Below are positions 1 through 10,388 of a stretch of 64,000 nt of DNA, in pieces; position 1 is the stretch's first letter; the number at the start of each line of letters is the position of its first letter. The notes beneath the pieces are model-generated. The model was not told the DNA's origin and ran no database searches. It saw only the letters and a program-made list of their open reading frames with translations. Both the position numbers and the translations under genes were made by a program. Origin of the DNA: Prochlorococcus marinus str. MIT 0919 (GTDB taxonomy: Bacteria > Cyanobacteriota > Cyanobacteriia > PCC-6307 > Cyanobiaceae); NCBI RefSeq assembly GCF_027359375.1, contig NZ_CP114779.1, positions 310,001-374,000 of the forward strand, in the 5' to 3' direction.

Positions 1-896
1 TCTGATATATCCCTAATAGATAGATTTAGCCCTTGCCCGCCGACTGGATGAACACAGTGAAAAGATTCTCCTATTAAAAGCTGCCTTTTTTTATTTATAA
101 AGAGTGTAATTGATAAAGCTGTATTGAATATTTTAGGAGAATTTACTATGTAATCAGCTTCTACCCCGCCAGGTAGGAACCTTGCTAACTCATCTAATAA
201 TTGGGAATACCTATATTGAATACGTTTATGACATATTGCATGGGATGAGGTCCAAATTATTTGGTAGAAATTCTTGCCTAATGGAAGTATGGCTAATGGT
301 CCATCCTTACAGAATATTTCCATTGCTGTAGTGTCGTTAATTCCTCTAAGTAATACTTTAAAAGAAATACATGCTTGGTCGTAAACATTAGAAAATGATA
401 ACCCAGAACATAACTTCTTGGCTTTTGAATTAAAACCATCTGCGGATATACACAAATCAAATTCGTCTAATTCATTGATTCCTTCGACTGATTGTATAAA
501 TTGAATATTTTTTTGGTTATGTATACGATTAGCTATGCATTCCATTAGCTTTGTATGCTCTATTATCCAACCTAGAGCTTGACAATCTTTATTATCTTTA
601 TATATATCCTTTATATTAAAGTTTATTTCTTCATTAATAATATTGTCCCTTACTATAAGTTTATTGAATTCCTGGAGGGAAGAGACTAATTCACTCCAAA
701 TATTAATTTCTTTAAAGAAATTGTATGAAGATTGTGTAATAGCATATGTTTTATCTTTATTAACTATATTTTTATAAGGTTCTTTATCATATAAATAAAT
801 TTTTATATTTAAGTTGGCAAGGGCTAAGGCCAATAGTGATCCTGTAGGACCTGCACCAACTATTTTAATCTTTTTATACGGGAGAATGTAATTCAT
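1..896 (-). CDS. UbiH/VisC-family FAD-dependent monooxygenase, C-terminus cut by window edge
   Basis: About 298 codons are visible and the frame runs off the left edge. The N-terminus carries the dinucleotide-binding motif GAGPTG (residues 14-19). Near the edge is GESFHCVHPVGGQGLNL, the family's second FAD-binding motif (GD/E...H...P..GQG.N). The family contains aromatic-ring hydroxylases of quinone pathways; members are usually about 400 residues, so roughly 100 are missing. The ATG at 896-894 overlaps the stop codon of the upstream gene (ATGA), so it is probably co-transcribed with that gene and dapB. The substrate cannot be told from sequence. A quinone or isoprenoid-phenol hydroxylase is the default family reading; other flavoprotein hydroxylases remain possible. 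Confidence 0.85.
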   Translation of the reverse strand, partial: MNYILPYKKIKIVGAGPTGSLLALALANLNIKIYLYDKEPYKNIVNKDKTYAITQSSYNFFKEINIWSELVSSLQEFNKLIVRDNIINEEINFNIKDIYKDNKDCQALGWIIEHTKLMECIANRIHNQKNIQFIQSVEGINELDEFDLCISADGFNSKAKKLCSGLSFSNVYDQACISFKVLLRGINDTTAMEIFCKDGPLAILPLGKNFYQIIWTSSHAICHKRIQYRYSQLLDELARFLPGGVEADYIVNSPKIFNTALSITLFINKKRQLLIGESFHCVHPVGGQGLNLSIRDIS

Positions 897-1552
897 CAAT
901 AACTTTCTTCGTTAATTCTGTAAAAGCATAATTCTTCAAATGCAGGCCTTAATAAATAAGGGTATTCACCAACCCATAGTTTCTGCTTGGGTAGCCATGC
1001 GTCGCTAGTAACTATTTGATTTTCATAGGTATTATTAATGGAAAAGATAAGACATCTAATCTTGGAACCAACTCTAATATTTTGATGTTTATCTTCTAAG
1101 GGAAATTTTAAATCTACTAAATAACCATCTTCATCACTAAGTTCAAGAACCATCCATGTCCTCCTATTTTCAATTAATTCTAGTTCACCTAGTTTATTAG
1201 CCTGCTCATGACGATTGATAATTTTTTCCTTAGTGTATATACTCGTTATCTCTCCCTGGAATAATGCTGCCTTATTATATTTTCTTAATTCTGAATTCTT
1301 CAAACTAGCTTCTAAAATAGGCCCCCATAATATATAAAGTAAACAACTTACACCTAATATAAGCCAAAATGGATATAGTTGGCTTGTAACTTGACTTTGA
1401 CTAATTAATAGAATTAATACTCCTCCTATAGATGAGATCATGAATCTTTGTAGGATTTTTTGAGGATCTCCTGAAGAGGAATTGAATTGTTTGCCTGTTG
1501 CCACAGCAGGAATCAATTTCTGTAGTTCACCTGGTTTTAGTTTTATTATCAT
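896..1552 (-). CDS. Conserved hypothetical membrane protein
   Basis: The protein has 218 residues. Two hydrophobic segments near residues 37-53 and 60-81 look like a membrane hairpin, followed by a soluble C-terminal domain rich in charged residues. I do not recognise a catalytic motif. The start codon shares one base with the dapB stop (TAATG), and the stop shares bases with the next gene's ATG, so three genes are chained by overlap and likely translated in a coupled way. Similar proteins beside dapB occur in related picocyanobacteria, as I recall, but no function is known to me. Names such as phosphate transporter permease sometimes given to such proteins are not supported by anything visible here. 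Confidence 0.85.
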   Translation of the reverse strand: MIIKLKPGELQKLIPAVATGKQFNSSSGDPQKILQRFMISSIGGVLILLISQSQVTSQLYPFWLILGVSCLLYILWGPILEASLKNSELRKYNKAALFQGEITSIYTKEKIINRHEQANKLGELELIENRRTWMVLELSDEDGYLVDLKFPLEDKHQNIRVGSKIRCLIFSINNTYENQIVTSDAWLPKQKLWVGEYPYLLRPAFEELCFYRINEESY

Positions 1553-2403
1553 TAAATTAACTTTTCTAATCCGTATACGAGATTACTAAGATCCCTCACT
1601 TTTTTAGCAGCAATCTTTACACCCGGCATATAAGCTTTCCTATCAATTGTGTTGTGAGTTAAAACATATGTTTCACCAATTGATCCAAAAATGACTTCTT
1701 GATGTGCTACTAAGCCTGGTAATCGAATCGAATGGATATTCAAACCACTCTGTCTCTTCCCTCCTCTTGATCCTGTTAGAGATTCCTCCTCCTCTTGAGA
1801 GACGTTGTTAAAGAATTTTTGAGACTCCTCAATTAACTCTGCTGTTTTAATGCAAGTTCCGCTAGGTGCATCCTTTTTCTGGTTATGGTGCGATTCTATT
1901 AATTCTGCATGATCATAAAAATAACTTGCTGCTGAGGCGGCTTGCTGAAGAAGTACCATGCCAATTGAGAAATTTGGAATAATTGCTGTACCTATAGATG
2001 CTTTACTTGCAAAAATTTCAAGTTCTTTTATCTGTTCTGGGGTTAATCCTGTTGTTCCAATAACTGGGTGTACTCCATAGGCAATTGCCGCTCTAGTGTG
2101 TTCATAAACAACAGATGGCTGTGTGAAATCAATAAGGACTGGTGTATTTAAAGGAGATGAGTCTCTATACGCCTGACTTGCACTGCAAAGACAGCCTTCA
2201 AAGTCACTATTGAGGTGAATATCTAGTTTACCTATTTTCAAAACATCTCCAATGTCTTGACCTTCTTTATCTCTGTTTAGATCAATTGCTGCTATTAAGG
2301 AAAAATCTTCTGATACAGAAATAGTTTTGACTACCTCTGAACCCATTTTCCCAAGTGCACCTGCCACAAGAATCGGGATTTTGGTATTTTCTGTTTTAGT
2401 CAT
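1552..2403 (-). CDS. dapB: 4-hydroxy-tetrahydrodipicolinate reductase
   Basis: This cytoplasmic NAD(P)H-dependent enzyme of the diaminopimelate/lysine pathway reduces the dihydrodipicolinate precursor, feeding both lysine and peptidoglycan synthesis. The 283 residues start with a glycine-rich nucleotide-binding loop ([13 protein letters not shown], from about residue 13). The catalytic block [14 protein letters not shown] holds the family's histidine pair, lysine and substrate-binding DAPSGT. Length is normal (about 270-285). The gene heads a three-gene overlapping chain on the minus strand and is divergent from chlH; the 114-base gap between the two must hold both promoters. Confidence 0.96.
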   Translation of the reverse strand: MTKTENTKIPILVAGALGKMGSEVVKTISVSEDFSLIAAIDLNRDKEGQDIGDVLKIGKLDIHLNSDFEGCLCSASQAYRDSSPLNTPVLIDFTQPSVVYEHTRAAIAYGVHPVIGTTGLTPEQIKELEIFASKASIGTAIIPNFSIGMVLLQQAASAASYFYDHAELIESHHNQKKDAPSGTCIKTAELIEESQKFFNNVSQEEEESLTGSRGGKRQSGLNIHSIRLPGLVAHQEVIFGSIGETYVLTHNTIDRKAYMPGVKIAAKKVRDLSNLVYGLEKLI

Positions 2404-2517
2404 TAATTTAAAAAGTACGTAAATCAGATGTTTTTCAAATTAGTTGTAACAGCAATCAATTAAAAACCACAGTTTGCGCCTTATAAAAGTAGGCTTGGTC
2501 AAAATACTTAGAAAGAT

Positions 2518-5500
2518 ATGTTTACTCAGGTTCGCTCGGCCAATAGGAGAGTATCGCCTGTTGAGGGACAAACTCATAAATACGTAGTTAAGGCTGTATA
2601 CCTTGTTTTAGAACCTCAATACCAAAATGCCTTATCTGAAGCAGCAAGAGCTCTAAATAAAATGGATAGTGAGATAGGAATTGAGTTGAATGGATATTTA
2701 ATCGAAGAGCTTCGAAACGAAAATAATTTTAATGACTTCAAATCAGATATAGCTCAAGCTGATATTTTCATTGGCTCCCTAATTTTCATAGAAGATTTAG
2801 CCCAAAAAGTTGTCGAAGCAGTTGAACCTTATAGAGAAAACTTAAAGGCAGCAATTATCTTCCCATCTATGCCTGAAGTTATGAGGCTAAATAAACTTGG
2901 TACTTTCTCTATGGCTCAATTAGGTCAAAGTAAAAGTATAATTGGTGACTTTATGAAGAAGAAGAAGGAAAGTGATGGAGCTGCTTTTCAGGATTCAATG
3001 ATTAAACTTTTAAATACACTTCCATCAATTCTTAAATATTTACCTATAGATAAGGCTCAAGATGCTCGTAATTTCATTTTAAGCTTTCAATATTGGTTAG
3101 GTGGAACACCAGAAAATTTAAAGAATTTTCTTTTAATGATATCTAGAAAATATGTCTTACAAGATGAGAATATAAGTGAAAATGGTAGTAATGATGTTGA
3201 AGAACCTGAGGTTTTCCCTGATTTAGGTATTTGGCATCCATTGTCATCACAAATGTTTGAAGATATCAATGAATATCAAAATTGGACAGCTAGCAGAAAA
3301 GATTTATCAATCAAATCAAAAAAAGGACCAGTCATTGGTTTAGTCCTACAAAGAAGTCACATAGTCACCGGAGATGATGCACATTATGTTGCAATTATTC
3401 AAGAACTTGAATTTAGAGGGGCAACAGTTATCCCTATTTTCTGTGGAGGATTAGATTTTTCAAAGCCAGTAGAGACTTTTTTCTATGACCCACTTAATAA
3501 TTCACTACCTTTAGTTGATGGAGTCGTATCGCTTACAGGTTTCGCATTGGTAGGTGGACCGGCTAGACAAGATCATCCGAAGGCTGTAGAGGCATTAAAG
3601 AAGTTGAATAGACCATATATGGTTGCATTGCCATTAGTTTTCCAAACAACGCAGGAATGGGAGATTAGTGACTTAGGACTTCATCCAGTACAAGTAGCAC
3701 TTCAAATAGCAATACCTGAACTTGATGGAGCTATTGAACCCATCGTGCTTTCGGGAAGAGATGATGCGACAGGAAAGGCGCATACTTTACAAGACAGAGT
3801 AGATGCAATTGCTGAAAGGGCAATAAGGTGGTCATCCTTAAGAATCAAAGACAGAAAAGAGAAGAAATTAGCTATAACAGTATTTAGTTTCCCTCCTGAT
3901 AAAGGTAATGTTGGGACAGCAGCATATCTTGATGTATTTGGTTCAATTTTTAGAGTTTTAGAAGAACTTAAGAAGCAAGGGTATGACGTAAGAAATATGC
4001 CTAATAACCCAAAATCATTGATGGAAAGATTAATCAATGACCCTGAAGCCTTAGAAGGTTCTCCAGAACTTTCGATTGCTCATCGAATGAATGTAGAAGA
4101 ATATGAAAGATTAACTCCGTATTCGGAAAGACTTGAGGAAAACTGGGGTAAGCCTCCTGGGAACTTAAATAGTGACGGACAAAACTTATTAATTTACGGA
4201 TACCACTTTGGGAATGTTTTCGTAGGTGTACAGCCTACTTTTGGATATGAAGGTGATCCAATGAGATTGCTTTACTCTAAGAGTGCAAGTCCTCATCACG
4301 GGTTTGCAGCGTATTATACCTACCTAGAAAAAATATGGAATGCTGATGCAGTGCTTCATTTTGGAACTCATGGGTCTCTTGAATTCATGCCCGGTAAGCA
4401 AATGGGAATGAGTGAAACTTGCTATCCTGATTCCTTAATAGGTGGACTACCTAATCTTTATTATTATGCAGCAAATAATCCATCTGAAGCTACGATTGCA
4501 AAAAGGAGAGGTTATGCATCTACCATTAGTTATTTAACACCACCAGCAGAGAATGCTGGGCTTTATAAAGGACTTAAGGAATTAAGTGAGTTGGTAGGTT
4601 CATATCAACAGTTACGTGAAAGTTCAAGAGGAGTACAAATTGTCAATGCAATAATAGATACTTCTAAACAATGTAATCTAGATAAAGATATAAGATTTCC
4701 TAGCGAAGATGCCTCAACTATTGGACTCGATGAAAGAGATGAAATAGTTGGTTCTGTTTATAGACAATTAATGGAGATAGAAAGTAGATTATTGCCTTGT
4801 GGGCTTCATACAATTGGTAAACCGCCTACAGCAGAAGAAGCAATAGCAACTTTAGTAAATATTGCATCCTTGGAGAGAGAACAAGAGCAAATCAGATCCT
4901 TGCCGGGTTTATTGGCTGAATCTTTAGATAGAACTATCGAAGATATTTATAAAGGAAATAATAATGGCAATTTAAAGGACGTAGAGCTTAATAAACATAT
5001 TACAGATACAGCTAGAATTGCAGTTCAATCTCTAGTTTTCTCTTTAACTGGTAAGGAAGGTAGAGTTACTCTTGACAAAAATTTGTGGACAAGATTTTTA
5101 GACTTTTTACGCAACCTCGGTATTCAAATTGATTCACCTTGGATAACAAGTTGTAGGAAAAATGGTTTTAATAAAATAAATGTTATAGAACTAGAAAATC
5201 TTTTTAAATATTTGAGTTTCTGTTTAACTCAAATATGTGCGGATAAGGAAATGGATAGTCTTTTAAAAGCTTTGGATGGCGATTATGTTCTTCCTGGTCC
5301 AGGCGGTGATCCCATAAGAAACCCAGCTGTTCTACCAAGTGGTAAAAATATTCATGCTCTAGACCCACAATCAATACCAACTGTCGCTGCAGTTGCCGCT
5401 GCAAAAGGTGTTGTAGACAAATTAATAGAAAAACAAAGGCAAGAAGAAGGTAATTGGCCTGAAACAATAGCCTGCGTTCTTTGGGGAACAGATAATATTA

Positions 5501-6531
5501 AAACTTATGGAGAATCATTGGCACAAATTCTTTGGTTTGTAGGAGTTAAGCCTAAACCGGATTCTGTAGGAAGAGTAAATAAACTAGAACTCATACCTTT
5601 AGAAGTACTTGGCAGGCCGAGAATAGATGTCGTAGTTAATTGTTCAGGAGTATTTAGGGATCTCTTTATTAATCAAATGGCATTAATTGATCAAGCAGTA
5701 AAAATGGCAGCTGAAGCAGATGAACCTTTAGATAAAAACTTTGTTAGGAAGCATTCCCTTGAACAAGCAGAAAAAGAAGGTATTGATATTAGACAAGCCT
5801 CTTGTAGAGTATTCTCTAATGCTAGCGGAAGTTATAGTTCGAATGTAAATTTAGCTGTCGAGAATTCTTCATGGGAAGAGGAAAATGATCTTCAAGAAAT
5901 GTATTTATCACGTAAGACTTACGCCTTTGATGCAGACAATCCAGGTGAAATGAGTCAAAACCGGAATGTATTTGAATCGGTAATGAAAACAGCCGATGTG
6001 ACATTTCAGAACCTTGATTCCTCAGAAATATCATTAACAGATGTAAGTCATTACTTCGATTCTGATCCAACAAATCTTATAAAATCATTGAGAGAAGATG
6101 GTAAAACTCCAAATAGTTTTATTGCTGATACAACTACAGCTAATGCACAAGTTAGATCTTTAAGTGAAACAATTAGATTAGATTCCCGTACAAAATTACT
6201 TAATCCTAAATGGTATGAAGGGATGCTTAATTCTGGGTATGAAGGTGTAAGGGAAGTATCGAATCGACTTAATTACACTCTTGGATGGAGTGCTACAAGT
6301 GGTCAGGTTGATAACTTTGTTTATGAGGAGTCTAATGAAACATTTATAAATGATCCTCAAATGAGGAAGAGGTTAATGGAATTGAATCCTCACAGCTTCA
6401 GAAGGATTGTTGGAACACTTCTCGAGGTAAATGGAAGAGGTTATTGGGATACCTCAGATGAAAACATTGAACAATTAAAAGAGCTTTACCAAGAAGTTGA
6501 GGACAAAATCGAAGGCGTCAATAAAGATTAG
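2518..6531 (+). CDS. chlH: Magnesium chelatase subunit H
   Basis: This is the large, porphyrin-binding subunit of magnesium chelatase. With ChlI and ChlD it inserts Mg2+ into protoporphyrin IX at the cost of ATP, the committed step toward chlorophyll. The protein is 1337 residues, the normal ChlH/BchH size, and the whole length reads as one uninterrupted CobN/BchH-type protein. Conserved stretches include [17 protein letters not shown] in the middle and the C-terminal [20 protein letters not shown]. It stands alone facing away from dapB and converges on folP with a gap of only 5 bases, so there is no room for a conventional terminator. Confidence 0.98.
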   Translation: MFTQVRSANRRVSPVEGQTHKYVVKAVYLVLEPQYQNALSEAARALNKMDSEIGIELNGYLIEELRNENNFNDFKSDIAQADIFIGSLIFIEDLAQKVVEAVEPYRENLKAAIIFPSMPEVMRLNKLGTFSMAQLGQSKSIIGDFMKKKKESDGAAFQDSMIKLLNTLPSILKYLPIDKAQDARNFILSFQYWLGGTPENLKNFLLMISRKYVLQDENISENGSNDVEEPEVFPDLGIWHPLSSQMFEDINEYQNWTASRKDLSIKSKKGPVIGLVLQRSHIVTGDDAHYVAIIQELEFRGATVIPIFCGGLDFSKPVETFFYDPLNNSLPLVDGVVSLTGFALVGGPARQDHPKAVEALKKLNRPYMVALPLVFQTTQEWEISDLGLHPVQVALQIAIPELDGAIEPIVLSGRDDATGKAHTLQDRVDAIAERAIRWSSLRIKDRKEKKLAITVFSFPPDKGNVGTAAYLDVFGSIFRVLEELKKQGYDVRNMPNNPKSLMERLINDPEALEGSPELSIAHRMNVEEYERLTPYSERLEENWGKPPGNLNSDGQNLLIYGYHFGNVFVGVQPTFGYEGDPMRLLYSKSASPHHGFAAYYTYLEKIWNADAVLHFGTHGSLEFMPGKQMGMSETCYPDSLIGGLPNLYYYAANNPSEATIAKRRGYASTISYLTPPAENAGLYKGLKELSELVGSYQQLRESSRGVQIVNAIIDTSKQCNLDKDIRFPSEDASTIGLDERDEIVGSVYRQLMEIESRLLPCGLHTIGKPPTAEEAIATLVNIASLEREQEQIRSLPGLLAESLDRTIEDIYKGNNNGNLKDVELNKHITDTARIAVQSLVFSLTGKEGRVTLDKNLWTRFLDFLRNLGIQIDSPWITSCRKNGFNKINVIELENLFKYLSFCLTQICADKEMDSLLKALDGDYVLPGPGGDPIRNPAVLPSGKNIHALDPQSIPTVAAVAAAKGVVDKLIEKQRQEEGNWPETIACVLWGTDNIKTYGESLAQILWFVGVKPKPDSVGRVNKLELIPLEVLGRPRIDVVVNCSGVFRDLFINQMALIDQAVKMAAEADEPLDKNFVRKHSLEQAEKEGIDIRQASCRVFSNASGSYSSNVNLAVENSSWEEENDLQEMYLSRKTYAFDADNPGEMSQNRNVFESVMKTADVTFQNLDSSEISLTDVSHYFDSDPTNLIKSLREDGKTPNSFIADTTTANAQVRSLSETIRLDSRTKLLNPKWYEGMLNSGYEGVREVSNRLNYTLGWSATSGQVDNFVYEESNETFINDPQMRKRLMELNPHSFRRIVGTLLEVNGRGYWDTSDENIEQLKELYQEVEDKIEGVNKD

Positions 6532-6536
6532 CAACT

Positions 6537-7394
6537 TTAAGTCCAGAGTTTAGAAGACATAACAATTGTTTCTTTTGTTTCCTTAACATCATGTACTCTA
6601 ACAATGTCAGTTTTTGCTTGTACACATCTGCATATAACTGCTGATGTGCCCTGACTTCTTAATAAGGGATTTGGTTGGTTAATCACATCTCCAATAAACC
6701 TTTTACGTGAAGGTCCAACCATTAATGGATACTTTTTCTTCGTAAAAAATTCTAAATTACTAAGTAATTGCAAATTATGTTCTGTATCTTTTGCGAAACC
6801 TATACCTGGATCCCAAATAATATTTGCTTCTTTTATTCCTTTATCAATAGCAATAACTGTACGCTTATTTAACTCATCACAAACTTCATTACATACATTT
6901 TTGTAGTAAGCAAGGTTATTCATTGTTTGACTATTACCTCTGCTATGAGTAATTATGAAAGGACAGGAAGCATTAGCTACAATCTCAAGAATAATTGGGT
7001 CAATTCTCCCGCCGCTAATATCATTTATCCAATTAGCACCTAAATCAATAGCCTTTTGGGCTACTTTGCTATAAAAAGTATCAACCGAAATTATAAGTTC
7101 AGGAAATCTAGCTCTGATTGTTTTAAGGGTTGGAATCAACCTGTCCAATTCTTCCTGACTTTCAATTATTTTTGCTCCTGGTCTTGTGCTTTGAGCTCCT
7201 AAATCAAGTACATCTGCTCCATCTTCGATGCATGATTCTATTTTCTTAATTGCTAAATCTATCGTTTGATATGAGCCACCATCACTAAACGAATCTGGTG
7301 TCAAGTTTATAACTGCCATTATGCATGTTTTTTCTCTCCAGTGTTTTGGCCAAATATTTCTATTTAAGCTTTTCGTAATTAGAGATTCTTGCAA
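6537..7394 (-). CDS. folP: Dihydropteroate synthase
   Basis: The enzyme joins p-aminobenzoate to the pterin pyrophosphate in folate synthesis. The 285 residues contain the family signatures [46 protein letters not shown] and the late RVHDV. The annotated ATG lies inside the 3' end of tpiA (35-base overlap); an internal Met at residue 26, directly before the first signature, would remove the overlap. Most family members carry some residues before that signature, so the longer start is preferred but not certain. It is likely translated from the tpiA transcript. Confidence 0.95.
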   Translation of the reverse strand: MQESLITKSLNRNIWPKHWREKTCIMAVINLTPDSFSDGGSYQTIDLAIKKIESCIEDGADVLDLGAQSTRPGAKIIESQEELDRLIPTLKTIRARFPELIISVDTFYSKVAQKAIDLGANWINDISGGRIDPIILEIVANASCPFIITHSRGNSQTMNNLAYYKNVCNEVCDELNKRTVIAIDKGIKEANIIWDPGIGFAKDTEHNLQLLSNLEFFTKKKYPLMVGPSRKRFIGDVINQPNPLLRSQGTSAVICRCVQAKTDIVRVHDVKETKETIVMSSKLWT

Positions 7395-8094
7395 AGCTAT
7401 TCGGGTCTAATGATGCACCACCCACTAATACACCATCGATGTCACTCATAGTCATCAATTCATCAATATTTCCAGGTTTAACTGATCCACCATATTGAAT
7501 TATCAAGTCTGGACATTCAGCCCATTGACGTATTAATCCGCAAATTCTATTAGCTTCATTGGCCTCACATGTCTTCCCTGTACCAATAGCCCATATTGGC
7601 TCATAGGCGACTACAAGCTTCTCTTTAATAGTCTTTTCTAAACCCTGTTCAACCTGCCTTCTGATTACTCTTTCTGCTTCGCCTCTTTCTCTTTGTTCAA
7701 ATGTTTCTCCAACACATACTATTGGTATTAGACCATTTGCCTGAGCTGACCTTGCCCTTAAATTAATTTGTTCATCGCTCTCACTGAAATACTTTCGTGG
7801 CTCACTGTGGCCGACAATTGCATATCTAACATTCAATTCCAAAAGCATGGTAGGAGAAATTTCCCCTGTAAATGCTCCATTATCCTCCCAGTGCACATTC
7901 TGACTTGATATATGAAGATTGGATCCTTGCGTGCAGTCCGATAGAGTTGAGAGGGCTGTAAAGGGTGGGGCAATAACAAGTTCCCTGTCATTTTGGGTAT
8001 TTCTGACCAAAGGCAGATAAGTCGCTACAAATTCCTTTGCCTGTGCACATGTCATGTGCATTTTCCAGTTTCCAGCGATTACCGTTTTCCTCAC
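7360..8094 (-). CDS. tpiA: Triosephosphate isomerase
   Basis: It interconverts glyceraldehyde 3-phosphate and dihydroxyacetone phosphate, serving both the Calvin cycle and sugar breakdown. The 244 residues begin GNWKMHMT with the active-site lysine, then [11 protein letters not shown] with the electrophilic histidine, [15 protein letters not shown] with the catalytic glutamate and flexible loop, and [10 protein letters not shown] plus [10 protein letters not shown] for phosphate binding. Length is slightly short of the usual 250. It lies upstream of folP with overlapping ends and downstream of a small S4-domain gene on the same strand. Confidence 0.97.
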   Translation of the reverse strand: MRKTVIAGNWKMHMTCAQAKEFVATYLPLVRNTQNDRELVIAPPFTALSTLSDCTQGSNLHISSQNVHWEDNGAFTGEISPTMLLELNVRYAIVGHSEPRKYFSESDEQINLRARSAQANGLIPIVCVGETFEQRERGEAERVIRRQVEQGLEKTIKEKLVVAYEPIWAIGTGKTCEANEANRICGLIRQWAECPDLIIQYGGSVKPGNIDELMTMSDIDGVLVGGASLDPNSFARISNYEKLK

Positions 8095-8123
8095 GCCTTA
8101 CCTGTATATCTCAATTACCCAAC

Positions 8124-8318
8124 TTAGGGCTTTGTGTCTCCTTCTGAAAAGATGTGTTGAATATTGCCAAAAGATATCAAATCCCCATGAATCAATTTCC
8201 TCCCCCGTCTAGTCTCCTTATTGCCATTTACAAAAACTAAACCAGAATTTATAAGGTGTTTGGCCTGTCCACCGCTTTCAACAAATGTCTTCCATTTTAA
8301 AAATTGGTCTAATTTCAT
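8124..8318 (-). CDS. Small S4-domain RNA-binding protein
   Basis: From the ATG at 8318 the product is 64 residues, beginning MKLDQFLKWKTFVESGGQAK. This is the S4 RNA-binding fold, ending with the typical turn FVNGNKETRRGRKLIHGDLI. The family resembles YbcJ/YaaA-type single-S4 proteins, which bind structured RNA; the target is unknown. The frame stays open upstream to an ATG at 8393, but that longer form would run into the first codons of the divergent ABC exporter at 8356, and its extra 25 residues do not look like part of the domain. I chose the shorter start. Confidence 0.85.
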   Translation of the reverse strand: MKLDQFLKWKTFVESGGQAKHLINSGLVFVNGNKETRRGRKLIHGDLISFGNIQHIFSEGDTKP

Positions 8319-8355
8319 CCGAATGTCTTGTAAATAGAGTTGTTGAATTGAAGAA

Positions 8356-10095
8356 ATGAACACAGCCTCTGAAATTAGTTTTCGACGGTTCATTCCAAAG
8401 TTATTCCCTCATAAAAGGGAATTGATTTGGGGTGCTCTAGCAATGATTGTGTATGTTCTCTGCTGGCCTATCTTAGCGTGGCTTGCAGGAAAACTCATAC
8501 CTGCAATCGGTTCAGGAGATTTCCAACTTGTAATTACTGTAATTAGCCAAGCATTAATTGTTTTCTTAATTCAGAAGTTTGCACAATTTTTTCAGGATAC
8601 ACTTCTCGCTAAACCTTCATTAATATTAAGTCAACAACTTAGGCAGGATTTGTTTAAGAAGTTACAGAAAATTGAAATACAATCCATTGAGAAACTTTCA
8701 TCTGGTGATATAGCTTATAGACTTACAGAAGATGCCGATAGAGTAGGTGAAGTAATATATAAAACTATTCAAGATACAGCGCCCTGTTTGCTCCAGTTAA
8801 TTGCAGTATTTGGATATATGCTTATTTTAGACTATAAACTATCACTTGCAACTCTACTTTTAGCTCCTTTAATTTCTATTCTTGTTGGTAAGTTTGGTGA
8901 AAAAGTTTTATTTACAGCCGAAAAGAGTCAAGAACAAGTGAGCAACTTAGCCGGATTATTAAGTGAAGGGATACAAAGCTTGCCCTTAATAAGAGCTTTT
9001 GGAGTTGAAGACTGGTTCCAATCTAGATTTGACCAACAAGTAGAACTTCATAGAAAGGCACGGTTTAAAACACTTAAGTTACTAGCCTTGCAACATCCAG
9101 TTATTGGTTTTATAGAAGCATTTGGAATACTCTTTGTTTTAGCCTTTGGAGCTTTGAGAATACAAAGTGGCGATATAGATGGTCAAGGTTTTAGTAGCTT
9201 CTTCGCTGCCTTAATAATGTTGATTGATCCTATAAGCCATTTAACTACTAACTTCAATGAGCTTCAACAAGGGCAGGCATCATTAAAAAGACTAATTGAA
9301 ATAGAAAATGAAACAATGGACCCTATTGAATCAAAAGATAATATAATTCTGCCTGAGAAGATATGTAATATTAGCTTTCAAGATGTATGTTTTTCTTATA
9401 ACAATGATATCCAGGTAATCAATAACTTAAATCTTGATATTAATCCAGGAGAAGTTGCAGCTCTTGTAGGTCCTTCTGGTTCAGGAAAGAGTACAATTTT
9501 TTCGATGTTACTTAGATTTAACTTGCCAAATAGGGGGTCAATATTGTTTAATGAAATTAATTTATCAAATCTCAAAATATCAGATATTAGGAGAAAGGTA
9601 GCAATAGTACCTCAACGAGTAAATATTTTGTCAGGAACAATATCAGAGGCTATTAGTTTTGGCAGAAACGTCACTGAAGAAGAAGTAATAAAGGCTTCTA
9701 AGATTGCCAATGCACATGAATTTATTATGAATTTGAAAAATAAATATAATACTTTTATAGAAGAAAGAGGTACTAATCTTTCAGGTGGTCAACTCCAAAG
9801 GATATCGATAGCAAGAGCAATACTAGGCAATCCTTTAGTTCTTTTATTAGATGAAGCTACTAGTGCTTTAGATGCAGAAGCTGAATCTGCTGTACAAACT
9901 GGGCTAAAACAAGCCATGAAAGGTAGGACAGTACTTATAATTGCTCATAGGTTGTCTACAGTTCAAGAAGCAGATAAAATTATTTTTTTAAATAAAGGCA
10001 CTATAGAGGAAATAGGAACTCATGATTATCTCATTAGCAGAGGTGGCATGTATAGTGATTTATGTCAAAAGCAATTTATTAGAAATTCAAAGTAG
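8356..10095 (+). CDS. ABC exporter, fused membrane and ATPase domains (MsbA type)
   Basis: This is a 579-residue half-transporter expected to work as a homodimer in the inner membrane. An N-terminal six-helix membrane domain covers about residues 20-310. The nucleotide-binding domain follows: Walker A GPSGSGKST near residue 373, signature LSGGQLQRISIARA near 475, Walker B VLLLDEATSALD near 494, then the switch histidine in IIAHRLSTV. The architecture matches lipid, lipid A or multidrug exporters. The genome makes lipopolysaccharide precursors (lpxD is in this window), so an MsbA role is plausible, but substrates of these proteins cannot be read from sequence. It is divergent from the S4 gene with under 40 bases between the starts. 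Confidence 0.92.
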   Translation: MNTASEISFRRFIPKLFPHKRELIWGALAMIVYVLCWPILAWLAGKLIPAIGSGDFQLVITVISQALIVFLIQKFAQFFQDTLLAKPSLILSQQLRQDLFKKLQKIEIQSIEKLSSGDIAYRLTEDADRVGEVIYKTIQDTAPCLLQLIAVFGYMLILDYKLSLATLLLAPLISILVGKFGEKVLFTAEKSQEQVSNLAGLLSEGIQSLPLIRAFGVEDWFQSRFDQQVELHRKARFKTLKLLALQHPVIGFIEAFGILFVLAFGALRIQSGDIDGQGFSSFFAALIMLIDPISHLTTNFNELQQGQASLKRLIEIENETMDPIESKDNIILPEKICNISFQDVCFSYNNDIQVINNLNLDINPGEVAALVGPSGSGKSTIFSMLLRFNLPNRGSILFNEINLSNLKISDIRRKVAIVPQRVNILSGTISEAISFGRNVTEEEVIKASKIANAHEFIMNLKNKYNTFIEERGTNLSGGQLQRISIARAILGNPLVLLLDEATSALDAEAESAVQTGLKQAMKGRTVLIIAHRLSTVQEADKIIFLNKGTIEEIGTHDYLISRGGMYSDLCQKQFIRNSK

Positions 10096-10152
10096 GATTC
10101 TACGATATTATAAAAAATATAATTTTACTACTTCTAATCATTAACTTAAACC

Positions 10153-10377
10153 ATGGATAATGTGCCAATTAACGATTCTGAACCAATTTTAACTTTTGAA
10201 GGAAAAAGATATGAAATTAAAACATTACCTAACGATATCAAAGAACTCATCAAAGGATTACAGGTAGCTGATAATCAACTTAGACTTCATGAGGATACTC
10301 TTAAAGTCCTAGCTTTTGGCAGGCAATCTATGGCAAGAGAATTAAATGAAAAGCTTAAGGAGATAAATCCTATTTAA
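10153..10377 (+). CDS. Small conserved protein, DUF6447-like
   Basis: The product has 74 residues. A short beta-like stretch (ILTFEGKRYEIKTLP) is followed by one long helix ending in RELNEKLKEINP. This pattern fits the small DUF6447 family, found in cyanobacteria and some phages. No catalytic residues or membrane segments are apparent. It lies 57 bases downstream of the ABC exporter and may share its transcript, and it converges on carB with an 11-base gap. Family assignment is by resemblance only and function is unknown. Confidence 0.75.
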   Translation: MDNVPINDSEPILTFEGKRYEIKTLPNDIKELIKGLQVADNQLRLHEDTLKVLAFGRQSMARELNEKLKEINPI

Positions 10378-10388
10378 GTAAATGAGAG

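Noticed and set aside
6532-6536. Terminator between chlH and folP
   Set aside because: Only five bases separate the stops and no hairpin with a T tract is present.
8319-8393. Longer N-terminus for the S4-domain gene (ATG at 8393)
   Set aside because: It would overlap the coding start of the divergent ABC exporter and adds residues outside the S4 fold.
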